The notes: a model not told the origin generated them from the sequence alone. Positions 10,275-23,036 are shown, numbered from the stretch's first letter. The stretch is DNA of 64,000 nt from Prostheceraeus crozeri (GCA_907163375.1 CAJQUW010017017.1:62001-126000); one strand, 5' to 3'. Numbers and translations: made by a program.

Positions 10275-12646
10275 CAGGGCTGTGGAGCCGATGCGTTATC
10301 TCATCGGCTCCGGCTCCAGCTCCGGCTCCGGCTCCGGCTCCGGTTCCACGACACTGATGTGAAAGGCTCCGGCTCGGCTCCAGCTCCGACTTCAAATTCA
10401 GGTTCTATCTATGCTGGTTATCCTGGATCCGTTGAATGGTTTTTTTGGATAGCGGTGTGGCCTTTAGAGGCTTGCTACAATCATCAAATTAGTTTTCATT
10501 AACAAGCAACGACCTAAGTTAATAATAAAAATAATAATAGCCTAATATAACGATAAATAACATACTTGTCATACATTTTTGCATGAATTGACTATCTCTG
10601 AAAGATAACATGAAGTTATAGCCTGGATTGGTTAAATTAGATAAAGATCTCCCGCACTGGCTAAATATAAATTGGCCTAGCTTGCAACCAGTCTACTACG
10701 AGGCTACATTAAATAAGACCACATGAGTGATGATGATATACCTAATTAGCCGTCACAGGGGCCGAATAGTAGTATAAGCTTTTTAACAAAGCTTGAACAT
10801 GAAACTGGATAGCGTATGCCTCTAAATAGCTTATAGGGCCTGTATCTACTCGAACATGGAAAGGGTATAGGCTATATAGCCAAATATACCGTATCAATAA
10901 AGATATCAATTGCTTTATTGAATACTTAAGTGTATATAAGCTAGCTTAGGTTGTTATTGCTATTTGTTATTGCCTTTATCCAATAGTCTGTTGGTCCATG
11001 AATAATATGATCGGTGGGTAGCCCACGACTCATCATCTGTAGAAATTGTAATTTAGATAGTCTCATTGCAGTGCAGGCTAGAAATGTACAATTGAAAATT
11101 ATACTTAAAAAATTAAAAATATCTAATTTAGGACGAGTTTTGTAATTCTATGCAGCATACTTAATAAGTTAAGGCTTAACTTACATTATGTTAATTTCGT
11201 ATTTTTCATTATGGCGTAAAGTTGCACTAAATAATTCATCAATGATTCATGTATATTATTATATTCAATTTATGTATAACATATTACCACTATTCCTCTG
11301 ATGATGGTTAAGCTGATGAAACTGAACTCGGAGTATCACACAGCATGTTGCAGGGTGCAAAGCATAATAAAAATTTGACTGCGAGCACTGAGCAGAAATC
11401 CCATTTACTTTGCTAGCTTTCGAATGAGTGTGCGGTTTAATGTCATAGACAATAGAAAAGGGAGGTCAAAAGGCGCCTTTATTGAGAGCGTCTCAGTCTT
11501 TTTTTATTGCTTACATATAAGTCAACATGATATTAGCATAAAGTGTTGACAGACGGAAAAAATAATAATGAAAATTCTTGATATCCACAGGTCTATGACA
11601 TTTGAGGAAATACTATTACACGATACGGCTCTTGTGCAGTCCTCCCCCCCCAATTATTTCTCTGGTCAAAAGATGCAGCACCATTGGATGTCCGTTTCAG
11701 TATCACCGGTTTGAGTGAAGCATTCCGTACTGTTGTAAAAAATCTACGTGGGTAATTGCGATGTCATAGTCGCAAACTTTGTCAGCAAGTCAACATTGTA
11801 ATTTGCCTTCGGGTTTTTTCGCATTGAAATATACCCTTTGAATTTTGAAGTCAAAGGAAATTCATTGTGAATGAGATACCTTTAGAATAATAAGGCGCTA
11901 GAAGTGGCTGGGTCGCTTATTGCTATAGCCATGAGAGGACTTGTACTACTTGGATTCGGGTGAGTGTGACGAGTTATCCCTCCAATCAAAATTGATCAAA
12001 TTGAATAATCGATTGTTTTGAAAAATGTAGGTGTGGGGACTGCACAAGAGCCTACAATACAATCTAAGGAAATTGGCATTGTCACAGATGCCAGTAGCTT
12101 CTGCCAGTAGCCATACCGATAGATGGCAACCTGCATAGTAACCGTATTGGATTTAAGACATTGCGCAAGAAATGTAGCTATATTATCTTTGTTGACTGAA
12201 CTGGAAATGAGTACATAAATGACTGGCGACTTGTCTCTAGGAATCTGCAATCATAGTTAGCATGCATATAACATGTCTTCAAATTAATGGATTTTGGAGA
12301 ATACGTTGTCACTAAAAGCTATGGAAATTGGTCTTACGAAACATATGTAATAAAAAAATATTACACATGTGTGTAAATATAATACATATAATACAAAAGA
12401 AGGCGGCAACTGCAAAGAAAGATATCGTGGAGGACAGATCATTGGTATACTTAAAAGACATATCTTTAGATTTCAAATGATTTAATTTTTTTATGATGCC
12501 AATTAATACCTTTCAAAATTCTAGACTTATATCAAAACTCAAACTATCGGAGCCGGAGCCGGAGCCTTTGTGATAAATCGGCTCCGACCAAAACCATCGG
12601 CTCCGGCTCGGCTCGGCTCCGGCTCGGCGCCGGCTCCACAGCCCTG
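10275..12646. mobile_element. Non-autonomous hAT-like element with GGCTCC arrays
   Basis: It begins CAGGGCTGTGGAGCCG and ends with CGGCTCCACAGCCCTG, a TIR, flanked by a perfect 8-bp TSD CTACAATG (10267-10274 and 12647-12654). Both subterminal regions are low-complexity GGCTCC/GGAGCC arrays (10308-10385 and 12546-12635). The 2.2-kb interior is AT-rich and encodes nothing recognisable. CAGGG plus an 8-bp TSD is diagnostic for hAT-type mobilisation; an autonomous partner is not in the window. The small frame at 10257-10502 is just the array read as codons. Confidence 0.9.
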
Positions 12647-12654
12647 CTACAATG

Positions 12655-15268
12655 TGACATTATAACACTCGAAAAAATTGAAATCTAAGTAAAAGTAACT
12701 TAGAAACAAATGGAAATCAAGAATTCTTGAAATCTTTCACACGGCTGTTCCACTTGACCGACGTATGTAATTCCGAGTAGCTTCTAAAGCAATTGCCAAT
12801 TTGTGATGACCGGTTCGGGCTTTCGGAGGAATTCTATTCCAAAAACTAGCTCTAAAATAATGGATAGTATTCTTGCCACACTATACTGCTCTAAATTTTG
12901 GTTGCTCGAAAGCACTTCTGTGAGATCACTCTAGACTGCCTGAAAAATATACAGGAATTGGAGCAATAAGGATTTGAAATAGTAAGGAGGTGGATTAACA
13001 TACACGATGATTCCATGCATGTTTTCATTAGTTCCAGTGCATTTTGATCACTTTTGTACATAGTCTAGGATTTCTTAAAAGATTTCATTAATCGTTAATG
13101 TCAAGTACTACCACTTTTTTGTAAACTCCATACATTTAAAGATATTGTATCTTAATAAATATGTAAATATTAAATAAGTACTATAATCTTGATAATATAA
13201 GTTTTAGAAATAAATATATTATTAAATTAATCTTCATGCGCAGACACTTTGTCACTAGTCACGCCTAGTAGCCGAATTTTGCCAGACTGAACAAGATTTT
13301 TGCCATTCACAGAAAAAAAACAGATCTTCTGAGTTTGTTCCCGATGTGCACATTTCATTGATTTCTGTTACTGCTGAGATTTTTTGGGTTCAACAACATC
13401 CGGTATTTGTTACCGGTAATTCATGCTCGAAAACATTAGTTACAAAGTATTCACGATTACAAAGTGCTCATGATTTGAAGATGAATGTCAACTACACTGT
13501 TAACTGTAGCCAGCGAAATATCAACCAATTGTAACAGACAATATGAGACAATGAGCAGCCAACATATCAGACAATACTGTCTACTTTTCTAAAAATATTG
13601 TTTCTAAAACGATTCAACGCCAAGGTATTATATCTAGACACTCCTACCCACATTCTCTCCCACTTCGCCTCACTTGTTCACACTCGCACACTTATATGCG
13701 TATCGTGAATCACTCTGATGCCTTGTTATTGATCATTCGCTTAGTAAGTACGGATTTTAGGAAATTATATACAAACTTAAAAATTGTGAATAACATTTTA
13801 AAACCTGAATTAGCGCATGGCATCAATATGTCAAATATCCAGAGCTGCAATTACCATGACTCTTAGTCTAAAGAAATAATCCCTATTTACTTTAAGAATG
13901 GCATGTTCATATAATTGAAAACCGTCAAGGACAACATCCGAGTTTAATAAAAGCTTATATACTAGTTATAAGTAGCATGATATGCAGTAAACGTAATAAT
14001 ACAAATTAGTCTGTGAGATGAGACAAAAATTGACTGATAATACGTAGCATCAGTCAAAATGCTGACGGCTAATAAATTGACTTACAAGTGGCTGCTGGCA
14101 GTTTACAGTGTGCACTTCCAGTTCTTTCCTTTTTTTCATTATGCTCATTCTGTACTCATGTGAAACTAAAAAAATAATTGATCGATTTTCCTATATTTTC
14201 GCAATGACGGCGCAATTCATCGTTTACGTAATAACATTAAAATTTCCATTCTATCCGATAGAGAGGCTGCCTTCATCAGATTTCATCATTGTCTTTGTTG
14301 ATCACTTACATGGCAAGAGATGAATGATGTGCACTTAGCAACCTGATATCTGATTAACCATCCACTACACAGTGAATAGAAATGAATGATAGAACAGGTC
14401 CATATCCATGATGAATATACAACTAAACAATGGGCATGTCAAGTTCCATTCATTTCATGACGCAAGCCAATTAACCAGCAACCAGTTGAACCATTAGTTG
14501 AGTTGTTCCGTCTGATGTTCTCTCTTTCCATGCCTTCCTTGAAATGTAGATTTTTTCTTATACTAATAATCAGTGGCGTCTTCTCCGTACCTGCGAGGCC
14601 TTCGTCGCATCCTAAAAAAATATTTTCCAACAATTATAAAAATGAAAAGTGCAATCATTCATTTAAATTCGATAGCTTCTCGTGATAGCTGTACACAACT
14701 TTCCGTCTCAAAATCAGACTCTCAAACTCAGAGTGAACAGTTTTGCAGCACGTACTTGAATCACAGCTGTTTTCTTCGAACAATTAGACACACATGCTTG
14801 TCGTGTGTTCAGACGGAGTACTGACATTCAGACAGCGAAAGAGAGTTGTGTGTGTGAGAGGCAGTAAGCGCACGCGCCCGCGCCAATATTAGCTTTCCCG
14901 ATAGACATGATGTTCTGCCTTCACCAATTTTTGCAATGAAATTCTACGCAATTCTTGATCGAGGCACGGTACCTAAATATAGCAAGGGAAGCGCAACCCA
15001 ATTGTTCCTGGCTTCGGTTGATGTGAGAGAGGCCACTACGTCAACAGTAGCAGATGGCTGACGTTCAGACAAGACTGCGATCAGATGATGAGCGTTCTCC
15101 AATGAATGCAGAGTAATGCATCTGACTCGAACACCCAGATTCGGTAGAATTCCATAATTTGTTTTTACGTGATTGATGTGGCGCTATGTTTAGTTCTGTA
15201 GATGAGATCATAACCACGCCTTTCGTCCCAAGGGAATGTACTGAAAAGATGAAAGTCGTCAAGCAAGG
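12655..15268. other. Gene-free stretch
   Basis: No exon-like frame with splice signals, no TIR pair and no LINE motif was found. 13100-13230 is very AT-rich. Short frames at 14108-14323 and 14439-14824 overlap on both strands and look random. Confidence 0.5.
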
Positions 15269-15270
15269 TA

Positions 15271-16254
15271 CAGTGTTGTTCGATGAAACTGAATCACTTC
15301 TAAACTTCCAAAAAAGTGATGAAAGACAAAGTTCTACTTCCCACTTCTACTCTATTGATAAGCCTACAATCTCGAACGATTTTCTACACTCTGGATTTTC
15401 TCTGGAAAGTCTCATTAGAATTCTATCTCCTCTTTCATCAGTTTTCCTTTCTGATCCGCAAAGAAATCGGGGACTTTCATACGAGTTTGTACTTCGATAT
15501 CGGTTGACGATGCGACTGACCAATGCCTAGCTTACTGCATGTTCATGCGAAATCGACGATCTGAGTTCTAACTTCGTTGTTTCTGTCATCCATCTGTATA
15601 ATTTTCTCATGACAAATGAATTCTACAGTGGTGAAAGTTACGATTTGATGCTGTCTGTGACACTTGTTGTAGTAATCAGACGGCTTCAGTCATAAATAGA
15701 ATTCATTAGAATGCAAGAAATATCTCTGATCGAGTATTAGTCATCAACCATAGTTGCAAAGTGGACAGAGACTAACAATGACTATGACAATAGCGATGGA
15801 CAATGACGCAGGTGCGTGGTTTCTGAAAGGAACAGCACACAGCTATAAACGAATGGCCTATTGAATGATTCAATCGTTCATTTATTGGAGATTCCTAATG
15901 ACACATAATGAAGATGTGTCTGTTGAATACTCAAATGCCATGTAAATTTTCAGAGAAATGTTGATCATAAAATGTAATAACCTGCATTTAACCAAAGTTT
16001 GATTTTTGCTGCTAATTCCAATTAGCTGGCTCAAAGCTCAGTTAGTACATTGAATAGATTATAGTGGACGAAACAAGCGCACATGAGCTCTTGTGATTGT
16101 ATTGGTTACAAAACATGAATGATGCAGTCTAACTAACTAACTGACTGTATAATGTAATGCAACTAGACAATTAACAAGTTCTACAGCACTGAAAAAAATT
16201 ATCAACAAATATCTTACTTCAAAAGCAGTGATTCAGTTTCATCGAACAACACTG
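15271..16254. mobile_element. Tc1/mariner-like non-autonomous element
   Basis: A perfect 28-bp TIR starts CAGTGTTGTTCGATGAAACT at 15271 and its exact reverse complement ends at 16254. The flanks are TA on both sides (15269-15270, 16255-16256), the TSD of the Tc1/mariner superfamily. The interior (984 bp in total) has no transposase; the 114-codon frame at 15186-15530 crosses the left boundary and is not a gene. Confidence 0.82.
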
Positions 16255-16722
16255 TAGGCCAACCTGATATAAAATTGAAAGTACTCACAGAGATAGAAAT
16301 AAGAAATACACAACACATTTTAATACATCAAAATTTCAAACATGTGAGTGGCTGACCGGCCACGAGAAACAAGAAACTGTTGGCCTTGGCTCCTTTTTTC
16401 TCGAATGTGGTTTGCGAAAAAATGTGGTCTGGACAGAGAGGGGATATAGTGATCTCAGCTCCTTGAGTAAAGCGGTTAAGCGATATGAGCAATCACTTCT
16501 CATGCGCACTTTCACCTGACCTTAAAAAATGTTCGGGAAGTTGTTATTACAGATTCAGTTTTTATGAAAAGTAATGTCGTAACATAAAAGTGTTTGGTAT
16601 AGAAATAGTATTCCAATGCTGAGTGAATGCCTATGGTCATGGAGCACGTGACGCCACTGCTGATAATGATTATTGTATGAATAAAAGTTGGGAGGTGGGG
16701 GTGAACATTGATAAATCTCATT

Positions 16723-16984
16723 ACAAAGACTAGAAGAATACATAAGTTTTATTAAAATGAACTAACACTTACATCAAATTTGCACATCATATTCATTTGA
16801 TGTGACTCAAAGGAAAATCAGGGCTGGTCAATTCTATTGCAAATTTTCATAAAATTTCACAAAGACTAGAAGAATACATAAGTTTTATTAAAATGAACTA
16901 ACACTTACATCAAATTTGCACATCATATTCATTTGATGTGACTCAAAGGAAAATCAGGGCTGTTCAATTCTATTGCAAAGTTTC
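16723..16984. repeat. Tandem duplication, 136-bp unit
   Basis: 16723-16858 repeats from 16859 to about 16984 with very few differences (GGCTGGTCAATT versus GGCTGTTCAATT). Each copy contains ATCAGGGCTG, which resembles a hAT terminus, but no partner end was found. The near-identity indicates a recent event. Confidence 0.93.
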
Positions 16985-17469
16985 CTGATAAGAAAAAAGT
17001 TTCCAACCCAAAATTTCCATTAAGTTTCCAGAAAGCTGCCTGGCATGATCGTCTGTCCATCCGTTCATTTTGTTACTGCACAGAAATGAATTTCACTTGC
17101 ATACAAACTGCTACGTTGCACCCTTATTATATTTTCAAATCTTTCATTGTGCCTCAGGGGATTGATAAGAATGTTCGAACAAGTTCCTTGAGAGATGCTA
17201 ACTGATGTATGAATAGCAGAATTTAAAGACTATCAGATTATTCTTTCCACATCATATGCATAGTAGATGTCATGTATTTTATTTATATAAGTCATCGTCT
17301 TCCGTCATTTTCGAAAGCTATTAAATTCTCAGTGATACTGTAAGGGATCACAGACATAACATGTCACAACATGTTTAGATAAGGAATTTGTCAACTTCAA
17401 ATAATTTATCACGAGATATTGAAATTCTTCAAAATATGTGTTCAAAGTATTACTTTTTAAATTGATTCC

Positions 17470-17605
17470 CATGGAGTGGTCTTGTGTTGTTGAGCGCTTG
17501 CTCCACGTCCGGAATACCTGGATTCAAACTTTTTGTAACATGCACGCTCTGTATTCTTGCCAGGCACTCTGCACAAAGAATGAGAGTATTCAAGTACTGT
17601 CGAGT
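17470..17605 (+). mobile_element. tRNA-like SINE head
   Basis: An A-box-like TGGTCTTGTGTTGTTGAG (17477-17494) and a B-box-like GGATTCAAACT (17520-17530) are spaced as in a tRNA promoter. A body segment GCCAGGCACTCTGCAC follows. It resembles the better SINE at 30566 in the promoter part only. No clear TSD or tail. Confidence 0.45.
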
Positions 17606-17884
17606 ACATTTTCAGACATTTTTATTAATTACTTTATTCATTTGATTATCGAGAATCAGAAGTACATTGCAAGCAGAGCATATCATTAATTCCTGTGAAT
17701 TTAGATCGCAGCCGAAGTCAACAAATTTTGGTGAAAAGCGGTTAGGAGAGGTTATGAATAAATTATTTTGATAATAATTCTTCATCAGTGTACTAAGTTA
17801 TCCTTAAAAAATATCCAGGTTCTAATAACTTAATGCGATGTTATGGAGATTGAATTGCACATTATTCAAAAGTGCAGAGTACTT

Positions 17885-18165
17885 ATGAATACCGTGTACA
17901 TAGAAATAGATTGTTTATCTGAAGTTGACTAGAATGGAAATTGACTCAAGGTCGCGGCACAGCCGGGGGAACTACATGTAAGTTGCGGCATGAACCACCA
18001 ATGAAAAGCTTAGAATTGCACATATGACTTATTCTAGCCCAATGATTCAGCCGTTGACAAGTGTTTCTAAGTGAAACACTTTACTTCCATTTTTTCGCTT
18101 TACTTCCATTCTAGAGGATTTATTGTTATCAATTTCTATGACCGTGTATATCTATGGTGTATGAA
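17885..18165 (+). repeat. Dispersed repeat shared with the piggyBac right arm
   Basis: This segment matches the reverse complement of about 34750-35065 over most of its length, for example GACTCAAGGTCGCGGCAC (17943-17960) and TTACTTCCATTCTAGAGG (18101-18118). The latter copy lies inside the piggyBac element, so this is either an old piggyBac arm remnant or a separate repeat that once entered piggyBac. The piggyBac TIR itself is not seen here. Confidence 0.75.
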
Positions 18166-18799
18166 AATCCACCTCTCATTAAAATATTGCTGATAAGCGA
18201 TGACATCCTGATGGGAGTTCCTGATCAGACAAATGCCCTTATGTTGAAGGAAGAGGAGTGCTTTCAATAATCAAAAGCACGTCACTTGCGTGTAAAGGCC
18301 TATGAGAGATAGATGTTTTATTGTTTCACTATAAAAAAGATGGATGCGAATTGGAATATCATAACCCAATATTTCATTGGTTGAAGAGAAATTTTTTCAG
18401 CTGTTTCTGTCATCATTATGCTTGTTGATGCACATCAGATAAACAATTACTCATCCAGCCTTGTATTACATCTAATATTCCGTCCTCCGCTGGTGAGCAA
18501 AAGAAGATAAAGTCAAAAAGTTGAACATCTCTTGATTTGACTATCACTATCGCAGTCAATTATTTTCAAACCCATGTACCACCGGAGTGCGTAAATGCTC
18601 CCCAGGCATTTGCTGTATGTCATTCAAAATGAAAACGTTTTCTAAAATCTTAACGGACGACAAATGATGAAACCCAAAAGTATTAAAAATTTGCTGTACG
18701 ATCCCGCAAATCAATTTTCCAAACGCTGCTTTCGCATTTAGCTATCTAAATCACTCTGTCATCTACAAGTCGAAACAAGGCAAAAGGCTTTCGATGAAA

Positions 18800-18985
18800 A
18801 AGTAGCTGCTGACTGTTTATGTATAAACTTCAATTCTTTTAACTTTAGAAAAAGCACTCATTTTTCAATAAAGCAGAAGTTGAATAAGTCACTTCAACAT
18901 TCGATTGGTGATTTTTACCTTGAAAATGTGTCAAAAATTAAAGACCTTGGTGGTTTCTTTACTTGTAATTCGTTTTAAATCAAAG
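18800..18985 (+). pseudogene. LINE reverse transcriptase tail fragment
   Basis: One frame reads INFNSFNFRKSTHF, then IGDFYLENVSKIKDLGGFF (about 18908-18962). The VSKIKDLG signature corresponds to the segment after the catalytic YADD domain in CR1/Jockey-like LINEs (usual form V..IKDLGV). It is truncated on both sides. It lies upstream of a more N-terminal reverse transcriptase fragment (19241-19582), so the two are rearranged or come from different copies. Confidence 0.5.
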
Positions 18986-19240
18986 TGTCACGTTTGTTGT
19001 CAAAAAAGCATTTTGAATGCTTGGATCTGTGAAAAGGGTCACTTAGATTTCCAGAAATGTAGAACCTGTAAAAAGGTTGCACAACAGTTGCAAGTTGCTG
19101 TCTTGATTATTGTTCAAATTGTTCACCTTACTGCAGGCATATGACAAAAATCAGACTTTGTCTTTGAAGACCACTGTCTTTGAAAATGTAGAACGCATGC
19201 AACAACATTTTAAAAAATACCCTACCGATATTTTGTTGTT

Positions 19241-19582
19241 TTGCACAAAACAATAGTAACAATTTGTGATATTTATGATATGACACCCATATCACTTCTC
19301 CCAATTTTGTTCAAAATAATTGAGTTGGCCATTTTCCTCAGATATTGTGAAAGCATCGAGAAATGTTGTGACAGTTCACAGTTTGTATACAGAAGCAAAT
19401 CTTCCACTGCATGCGCTTCAGTTAGCATTCAGGAAAATATTGTGCGATTTTTAGAAGATCCTGACGTTGAGGCGGTGCACATTGCAAGTTTTGACTTGAG
19501 TCACGCGTTCGAAGCTAAGCTGAGTAGGCATATAGGGCTGCATGAAGTCATGTATGAATTTTATATCTGTATTTCATTCTGA
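19241..19582 (+). pseudogene. LINE reverse transcriptase fragment (fingers to motif A)
   Basis: PISLLPILFKIIELAIFLRY followed by SSQFVYRSKSSTACASV and HIASFDLSHAFEAKL matches the order RPISLLP...K / QFGFR..ST..A / DLS.AFD of CR1-like reverse transcriptases. Motif A has AFE instead of AFD. The frame ends soon after it; no palm or YADD follows. Confidence 0.7.
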
Positions 19583-19967
19583 AAGAGTTCTATTTACAAG
19601 ATTTTCGATGTCATGTGACCTATCGAATAGTATATTTACGAATCACATTTTCCCTTGAAAGAGAGCAATGAAACACATGTTGACATAATGTAATATTCCC
19701 TTTAGTTTTGCAGATCTGTCTGCCATATTCATCGAAATATGCGAGTCATCTCAACATGCATGATGACCAAGTGGATGTCAGATTTTATTTATTATTTCAC
19801 TATGCAGTTCTTGGTCAAATCACGCTGGGTGCATCAGATGTGAGTAACACTTGTCGAATGTCTATCAACAAGCGATAATCAGCTAATAACCGCCCTCAGA
19901 CATTCGTCATCAATTAAGAAATGTTTGCAATCTACATTGCACCTCGCGGAAGACAAACTAGAGGCTT

Positions 19968-20207
19968 GTGTTACAATCTATGGTAGATAAATTAATCAAA
20001 ATTGAAAATCCTCGTTGTGGCGCCAAAGTTCCAGCTATATACGAAAAATACACTACAGCAATCCAAAAACTTTTCCACGACCAATCATCCGAATTCCCCG
20101 CCAGGGAGGCTCGACTTCTCGCAGAGGAGGGGGCTGCCCCAACTTTGGCGCACGCCACTGAGGTTGCAGTGCATTTTCTATTAAATTATGATAAAAAGAT
20201 GTTATGA
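19968..20207 (+). other. Unrecognised coding-like ORF, 79 codons
   Basis: The frame reads VDKLIKIENPRCGAKVPAIY, then QKLFHDQSSEFPAREARLLA. The local base composition is clearly more GC-rich and protein-like than its surroundings. I recognise no family. There is no convincing splice site or start context, so it is more likely a transposon-protein fragment than a host exon. Confidence 0.3.
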
Positions 20208-20954
20208 ATGAATTCACCAAATGATGAAAACTAAATTTATCAAGCCATTAGTCTTTCGTTTACAAAATGTTTATTTTGCAAGTTTCTCTTAGCATTCAAC
20301 CAGTTCGGGCAAAGCATTGAAATCCTCGACAGGTTATACAGAAGTCGAAGTTTCTCAAACGCTCTCCTCAAACTTGACACTGCTAATTTTGAATGACGCT
20401 AAACAGGTGCCTAACTGATGAAAATGATGGCAATTGTTATATTTCGTTATGACTGAAAATCTTGCAATACGGTAAGCATGTACGAGTAAAAATCAGATAT
20501 GGCTAAGAATTATTTAAAGTTACAAAAAATTGCGTAGCAAAAATCATAATACACATACACAACTAGACTATTTCACTAGTTGACAACCCAAATTTGATGT
20601 AATTCTTCAAATTGCTTCAAGTGAGCCACGATAAGGTTGTATTTGTTTTTGTGCTTGCTGGCCAGCGGTAAAAAAATGGATATCACTCAATTTGTAAAGT
20701 GTGATTTTTCAATGCGAAAACTTGTGAGATGATGATAAATCAGGCACGAGGAGAACGAGATTTTTCTGAGTTTTCTTTTGATATAATGCTCAGCAAAATC
20801 GGTATAATAGGAAAGAAATAGTGACATCGTAAACTTATCACAATATCGTGACTCCACTGGCGAAGAATGTCTTACTCTATCTGCACTGCGACGCACAAAC
20901 AGTTAGCAAATGCAAGTCTTTCTTAGAAATCAAAAACTTCTTTGCTCCACCCAT

Positions 20955-21060
20955 TCCGTTGAAAAAGTGTCTGGACCCGAAACGTCCGCTGAAACAAAAG
21001 GAGTTTTTGATTTCTGGAATTATATAAAAAGGAGAGAAAACCTATTGTACATATTCTATA
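20955..21060 (+). repeat. GAAAC-hairpin relic (degenerate hammerhead-like, Penelope-type?)
   Basis: TTGAAAAA, GTGTC-TG-GACCC, GAAAC, GTC (20959-20986) is the same arrangement as at 40707-40744. A TTGTACAT motif follows after a similar distance in both. Stem II has one mismatch and stem I is nearly lost. Similar hairpins followed by GAAACGT occur in Penelope-like retroelement ends; that assignment is an inference. Confidence 0.45.
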
Positions 21061-21416
21061 GCGAAAATGATTGCCGTCTTTGCTCTCTCACCGCATCAAC
21101 TGCAGTTGTTCAATCTTCACCATATTCCTACATTCACTGAATAGAATTTTTTGGGGAAATTTATTAACGGAAATTTGAAAACAAACTATTGCACTGATTT
21201 GAATAAAACTTATATATTTTTGGTGCTCAAATCGCAAGGATTCTGAATTCCTACCTTTATGAGCAAGGATCAAGAGAAACCTCAGAAAGTTCACTTTCTC
21301 CTCGTACCTGATTCATAGTCACACTCACATGTCTTATCATTGAAAAATTGCGATTTGTAAATTGAACGATTTTTATATTTTGACCACTGTCCGGCAAACA
21401 CAATAGTGGATACAAG

Positions 21417-22260
21417 CATAGAGTAGGAATATATAGGTGGAGTGTCGACTCAAAAAAGTATCTATCTGTATGCAGTGAGAATTTTTATATGAAAAGATTC
21501 AGTTTATTGCGGAGATTACGTTCCCGTCGTCCAAAAAATTATTTGAGCACTTTTGAAAAAAGTCAAAATTTGCCAATTTATATACTACTGAGATGACTCT
21601 CCTATATAAGTAGCATGAAACAAGTTGGATATCAAAAGGAATAAATATTTGATAAAAAGCATTCTAATTAAGCCGAAATTAAGCTGATTATCAAGGAAAT
21701 TTCATGAATTGTATTATAGTGAAAGTCTTCATGAAAAAGTCGAGATCTTATTGTGCTTTCTTGGTTGAAATTTCAAGTTTTTAATTCTGTTTTCGCCGGG
21801 AACAATTTTATGATTCACTAGATTCATGTATCATTTCTTGAATCTGAATAGTGATGTAACCATTTACATCTTTCAAAGTTAAATGAAGTCATTGTCTTTA
21901 ATTATATGATTTTGCTGTGCCAGTGGCAGGTTGCCTGTGATATGATCACGCTTAAGAAAATACTCCTGAGCTCAGGTTAAGTATGAAAATGATAGAAACT
22001 CGAATTGCCAATTTTGCAAGCATTAAATCTCCAAGGCTGTCATGAGAATCTGTGAAATACTATCATTCCTTCTGCATTACAATCATGATCACTCAGTTCC
22101 GTTGTAATTTCTGCAGAACTGCAAAAATTTGCATATCTCACATTTGGTGACAATGCCACCTGCATCTCCCTTGAGTTCATTTAATAAAATCGAAAGTGTA
22201 TACACATTGAGGATTTAATAAATGCGAAGTTACCACTCTACCTAATATACCTACTCTATG
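21417..22260. mobile_element. CATAGAGTAGG-family TIR element, copy 1
   Basis: The TIR is CATAGAGTAGG..TATA..GGT.GAGTG; the flanks are a perfect 8-bp TSD GATACAAG (21409-21416, 22261-22268). The element is 844 bp and close in length and sequence to copy 4 (848 bp). No transposase. The 8-bp TSD supports hAT-type mobilisation. Confidence 0.9.
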
Positions 22261-22269
22261 GATACAAGT

Positions 22270-23034
22270 ATGTCATGGTTTTGAAACCTGAGAATGCAAG
22301 CTCTCGAATGATGCATCGTCTTGCAAGAGTCCACTGGAAGACGAAAATCGAATGCATTTCGACATAATTCAAGTGGTTCACTTTTATGATCAGCTCTGCA
22401 AAGTAATGCAATATTTGATGAATGTAATAAGAGCATGCAGCCGTGTCCGTAAATATGCAAACGCGTGCTTGCTTTCCAAACCGTCACTTTGACTTGCGCC
22501 TCAAAGGAAATTGCTATGCATTTAGCAACTTACCCTGCCAACACAATACTTTGAATTATATATATCATCTGTCAGAAGTCGTTTTTCATAACTTACTCTG
22601 TGCGGAACGCGCCTAAATGTCTTTTGATAGAACCTTCTTGGGGAGAAGATTATGCACATGTGCCAGGAAAGCTCATATCCTGACGATCGATGTCGAATTA
22701 TATTTGTGTTCTTCTTGATTGACAATTCCAAACAGAACAAGCCAAATTTGATTGCGCCTCAACGCAAAAAGAAATGCTAGGTTTATGATAAAGTCAAGGA
22801 AAATTATCTTGAATATCAGCGTCCCGAGCCCATTCCCCACTCTGATGATGACAAGCCTTGAGCAAATTATCTGCACATTGCACCAAATCATTTAGCAGAT
22901 CATATTTTCCAGTTATGCACTAGAAATCAAATACTCAAACATTATCTATTAATCCAAGAACAATCATGAACTATTATTGTTATACTAACATTAAATGCGT
23001 ACAATAATTGACTACCAACGTGCGCATGCCTCTG
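22270..23034. other. No feature seen
   Basis: Short opposing frames only (for example 22522-22740 minus); no motif, repeat end or splice-bounded exon recognised. Confidence 0.45.
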
Positions 23035-23036
23035 AA

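Noticed and set aside
15186-15530. A 114-codon plus-strand ORF as a host gene
   Set aside because: It runs across the left TIR of the element at 15271 and has no splice context or domain.
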